A stretch of 64,000 nucleotides of DNA from Dietzia aurantiaca. GTDB taxonomy: Bacteria > Actinomycetota > Actinomycetes > Mycobacteriales > Mycobacteriaceae. The notes under the pieces were generated by a model. The model was given only the letters and a program-made list of their open reading frames with translations, had not been told where the DNA came from and searched no databases. Positions within the stretch are counted from its first letter, which is position 1; every line of letters starts with the position of its first letter. The stretch covers positions 1 through 64,000 of the forward strand of contig NZ_JAIFXZ010000005.1 of NCBI RefSeq assembly GCF_021033825.1, written 5' to 3'. Below, piece by piece: positions 60,588 to 64,000 of this stretch. The position numbers were made by a program, and so were the translations under genes.

Positions 60588-61931
60588 ATGAGCCAGCACT
60601 CGAATCCGGTCCGCCGCCGGCGCCGCGCGGGGGTCACCGTGGCGGCGTCCCTCGCCCTGTGCGTGGCGGCGTTGCCCGCCGTGATGACGACGACAACGCC
60701 GGCAGCGACCGCGGCCACGCCCGGAGAGCAGTTCGATCAGCCCGGCGGTCTCTACGACACCTCCGGACTTCCCGCAGCCGACCCCGGCACGGTGCTGCGC
60801 ACTGAGCCCACCTCGTTGCCGCTGACCGTCGATGTCCCCGGGCTCCCTCCGCTGGCCTCGCCACTGCCGGCCGTCGCGCAGCGGCTGATCTACCAGACCG
60901 CCGACGTCCACGGCGCGCCCGTCGCGACCTCGGCGGCGCTGTACGACTCCACCGGCCCGTGGACGGGCGCCGGGCCGCGGCCGACGGTGGTGATCGGGCC
61001 GGGGACCCAGGGGCAGGGCGATGCATGTGCGCCATCCCGGAACATCGAGTCCGCGGTGAGCGTCAACCCGCAGACCGGCGGCGCCGTCCCGTCATACGAG
61101 GAGGCGTTCGCCCTCGCACTCGCGTCCCAGGGGTTCCGGGTGATGGTCATCGACTACATCGGTCTCGGCACGCCGGGGGTCCACACGTACTCCGACCGTG
61201 TCGAACAGGCGCACGCCATGCTCGACGGCGCCCGCGCGGCGCGATCCCTGGCGGGCGAGGCGCCCGTGGTGTTCTGGGGTCACTCCCAGGGCGGCGGTGC
61301 TTCGGCCGCGGCCGCCGAACTCGCGCCGGACTACGCCCCGGACGTCGATCTGCGGGCCGCGTACGCCTCGGCGCCGCCGGCGGACCTGCTCGCGGTACTC
61401 GATCATATCGACGGCTCCACCCTCACCGGCGCGATCGGATTCGCGATCAACGGGATGGTGGACCGCTACCCGTCGCTGCGCGACGTGATCGAGCGCAACA
61501 TCAACGACGGCGGCCGGGCGGCACTGGACGACATCTCCGGGTTGTGCACCCTCGATCTGCGGTCGACCTACGCGGGCCGGACCACCGACGAGTGGACGTC
61601 CACCGGGCACCGCCTGGGCGAGGTCATCCGTGAGGAGCCGGCTGCGCTGGCCGTACTCGATCACCAGCGCATCGGCAATGCGGTGCCCTCGGTACCGGTA
61701 ATGCTGGCGGGCGGGGTCAATGACGACATCATCCCCCTCGGCCAGGTCGAGCAGTTGGGTCGCGACTGGTGTGCGCAGGGTGCGACCGTGCACTTGCATC
61801 ACGAGACGACGCCGCCGGTCGCGGGGGTCACCCACGCCGCCGCGGCGGTGACCAACTTCCCGTTGGCGCTGCAGTTCGTCCATGACCGGCTCGCCGGGCT
61901 CCCCGCCCCGAACGACTGCGGCGCCTTCTGA
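60588..61931 (+). CDS. Secreted lipase of the LIP family
   Basis: The 447-residue protein starts with a basic n-region (VRRRRRAGVTVAAS) and hydrophobic signal ending ATAAT. The mature part matches bacterial LIP-type secretory lipases: GGLYDTSGLPAADPGTVLR, TQGQGDACAPS, VIDYIGLGTPG, the nucleophile in VVFWGHSQGGGASAAAAE and a C-terminal Asp (GGVNDDIIPL) and His (GVTHAAAAV). It would hydrolyse extracellular triglycerides or esters. TAGCAT (60576-60581) ends six bases before the ATG. Lying between gyrB and gyrA on the opposite strand is unusual. Confidence 0.85.
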   Translation: MSQHSNPVRRRRRAGVTVAASLALCVAALPAVMTTTTPAATAATPGEQFDQPGGLYDTSGLPAADPGTVLRTEPTSLPLTVDVPGLPPLASPLPAVAQRLIYQTADVHGAPVATSAALYDSTGPWTGAGPRPTVVIGPGTQGQGDACAPSRNIESAVSVNPQTGGAVPSYEEAFALALASQGFRVMVIDYIGLGTPGVHTYSDRVEQAHAMLDGARAARSLAGEAPVVFWGHSQGGGASAAAAELAPDYAPDVDLRAAYASAPPADLLAVLDHIDGSTLTGAIGFAINGMVDRYPSLRDVIERNINDGGRAALDDISGLCTLDLRSTYAGRTTDEWTSTGHRLGEVIREEPAALAVLDHQRIGNAVPSVPVMLAGGVNDDIIPLGQVEQLGRDWCAQGATVHLHHETTPPVAGVTHAAAAVTNFPLALQFVHDRLAGLPAPNDCGAF

Positions 61932-61935
61932 CTCC

Positions 61936-61978
61936 CACCCCGGATCAGGCCACGTCGACACGGTGGCCCTGACCGGGG
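61936..61978. terminator. Hairpin between convergent lipase and gyrB
   Basis: CCCCGGATCAGGCCAC pairs with GTGGCCCTGACCGGGG with one bulge, giving a ~15-bp stem in the 56-bp gap. It fits a bidirectional terminator. Confidence 0.6.
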
Positions 61979-61987
61979 GTCGCGGCG

Positions 61988-64000
<2,013 letters not shown>

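Overview
The window is high-GC actinobacterial chromosome from the mycolic-acid group (Mycobacteriales). The best fit is Dietzia. The strongest single clue is an alkane 1-monooxygenase with a C-terminal rubredoxin domain followed by a TetR gene (45781-48081), the alkW1-alkX arrangement described in Dietzia. The gyrB/gyrA/DUF3566/tRNA-Ile/tRNA-Ala block and the crgA/trpG/pknB/pknA/pbpA/rodA/pstP/fhaB/fhaA block match the order found next to the replication origin in mycobacteria and relatives, so the window lies close to dnaA, probably just past its right end. Genus and all functions are inferred from reading the sequence; no database search was run.

Layout. 1-3.2 kb: accessory region with the 3' end of an amidase gene, an AlbA_2 (Schlafen-type) protein and a serine recombinase. 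3.2-9.7 kb: small stress/metabolism genes, including a mycothiol-type DinB-like gene lying between two copies of a ~147-bp direct repeat, a stress SDR, a GH15 glucoamylase/trehalase coupled to an LLM flavin oxidoreductase, and a TetR/DUF4442 pair around a palindrome. 9.9-14.6 kb: pntAB transhydrogenase and a lactate-monooxygenase-type flavoenzyme. 14.7-23.4 kb: three large secreted Ig-like repeat proteins and one small secreted protein; this locus is the best candidate for something undescribed. 23.6-25.0 kb: lldD2-like lactate dehydrogenase and tRNA-Leu. 25.2-34.8 kb: the fhaA-fhaB-pstP-rodA-pbpA-pknA-pknB operon controlling cell-wall growth by Ser/Thr phosphorylation. 34.9-39.0 kb: trpG/pabA, crgA, a dense DnaA-box cluster, a PH-domain protein, rhomboid protease, ppiA and a cwsA-like gene.

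39.0-56.8 kb: lipid and xenobiotic metabolism genes sit where mycobacteria go almost directly from cwsA to alaT/ileT. They include TrpB2, two SDRs, an alpha/beta hydrolase, an ABC exporter, alkW1-alkX, three PaaI-type thioesterases, a KstD-like flavoprotein, a SnoaL-like protein and two MFS pumps. 56.8-64.0 kb: tRNA-Ala, tRNA-Ile, DUF3566 protein, gyrA, an inserted secreted lipase on the opposite strand, and gyrB (5' end beyond the window).

Regulation. Many genes have a TANNNT hexamer ending 6 or 7 bases before the start codon and no Shine-Dalgarno sequence, which suggests widespread leaderless mRNAs. In one divergent pair (48844-48860) a single palindrome supplies both -10 elements and both start codons. 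Convergent genes are usually separated by long, near-perfect hairpins.
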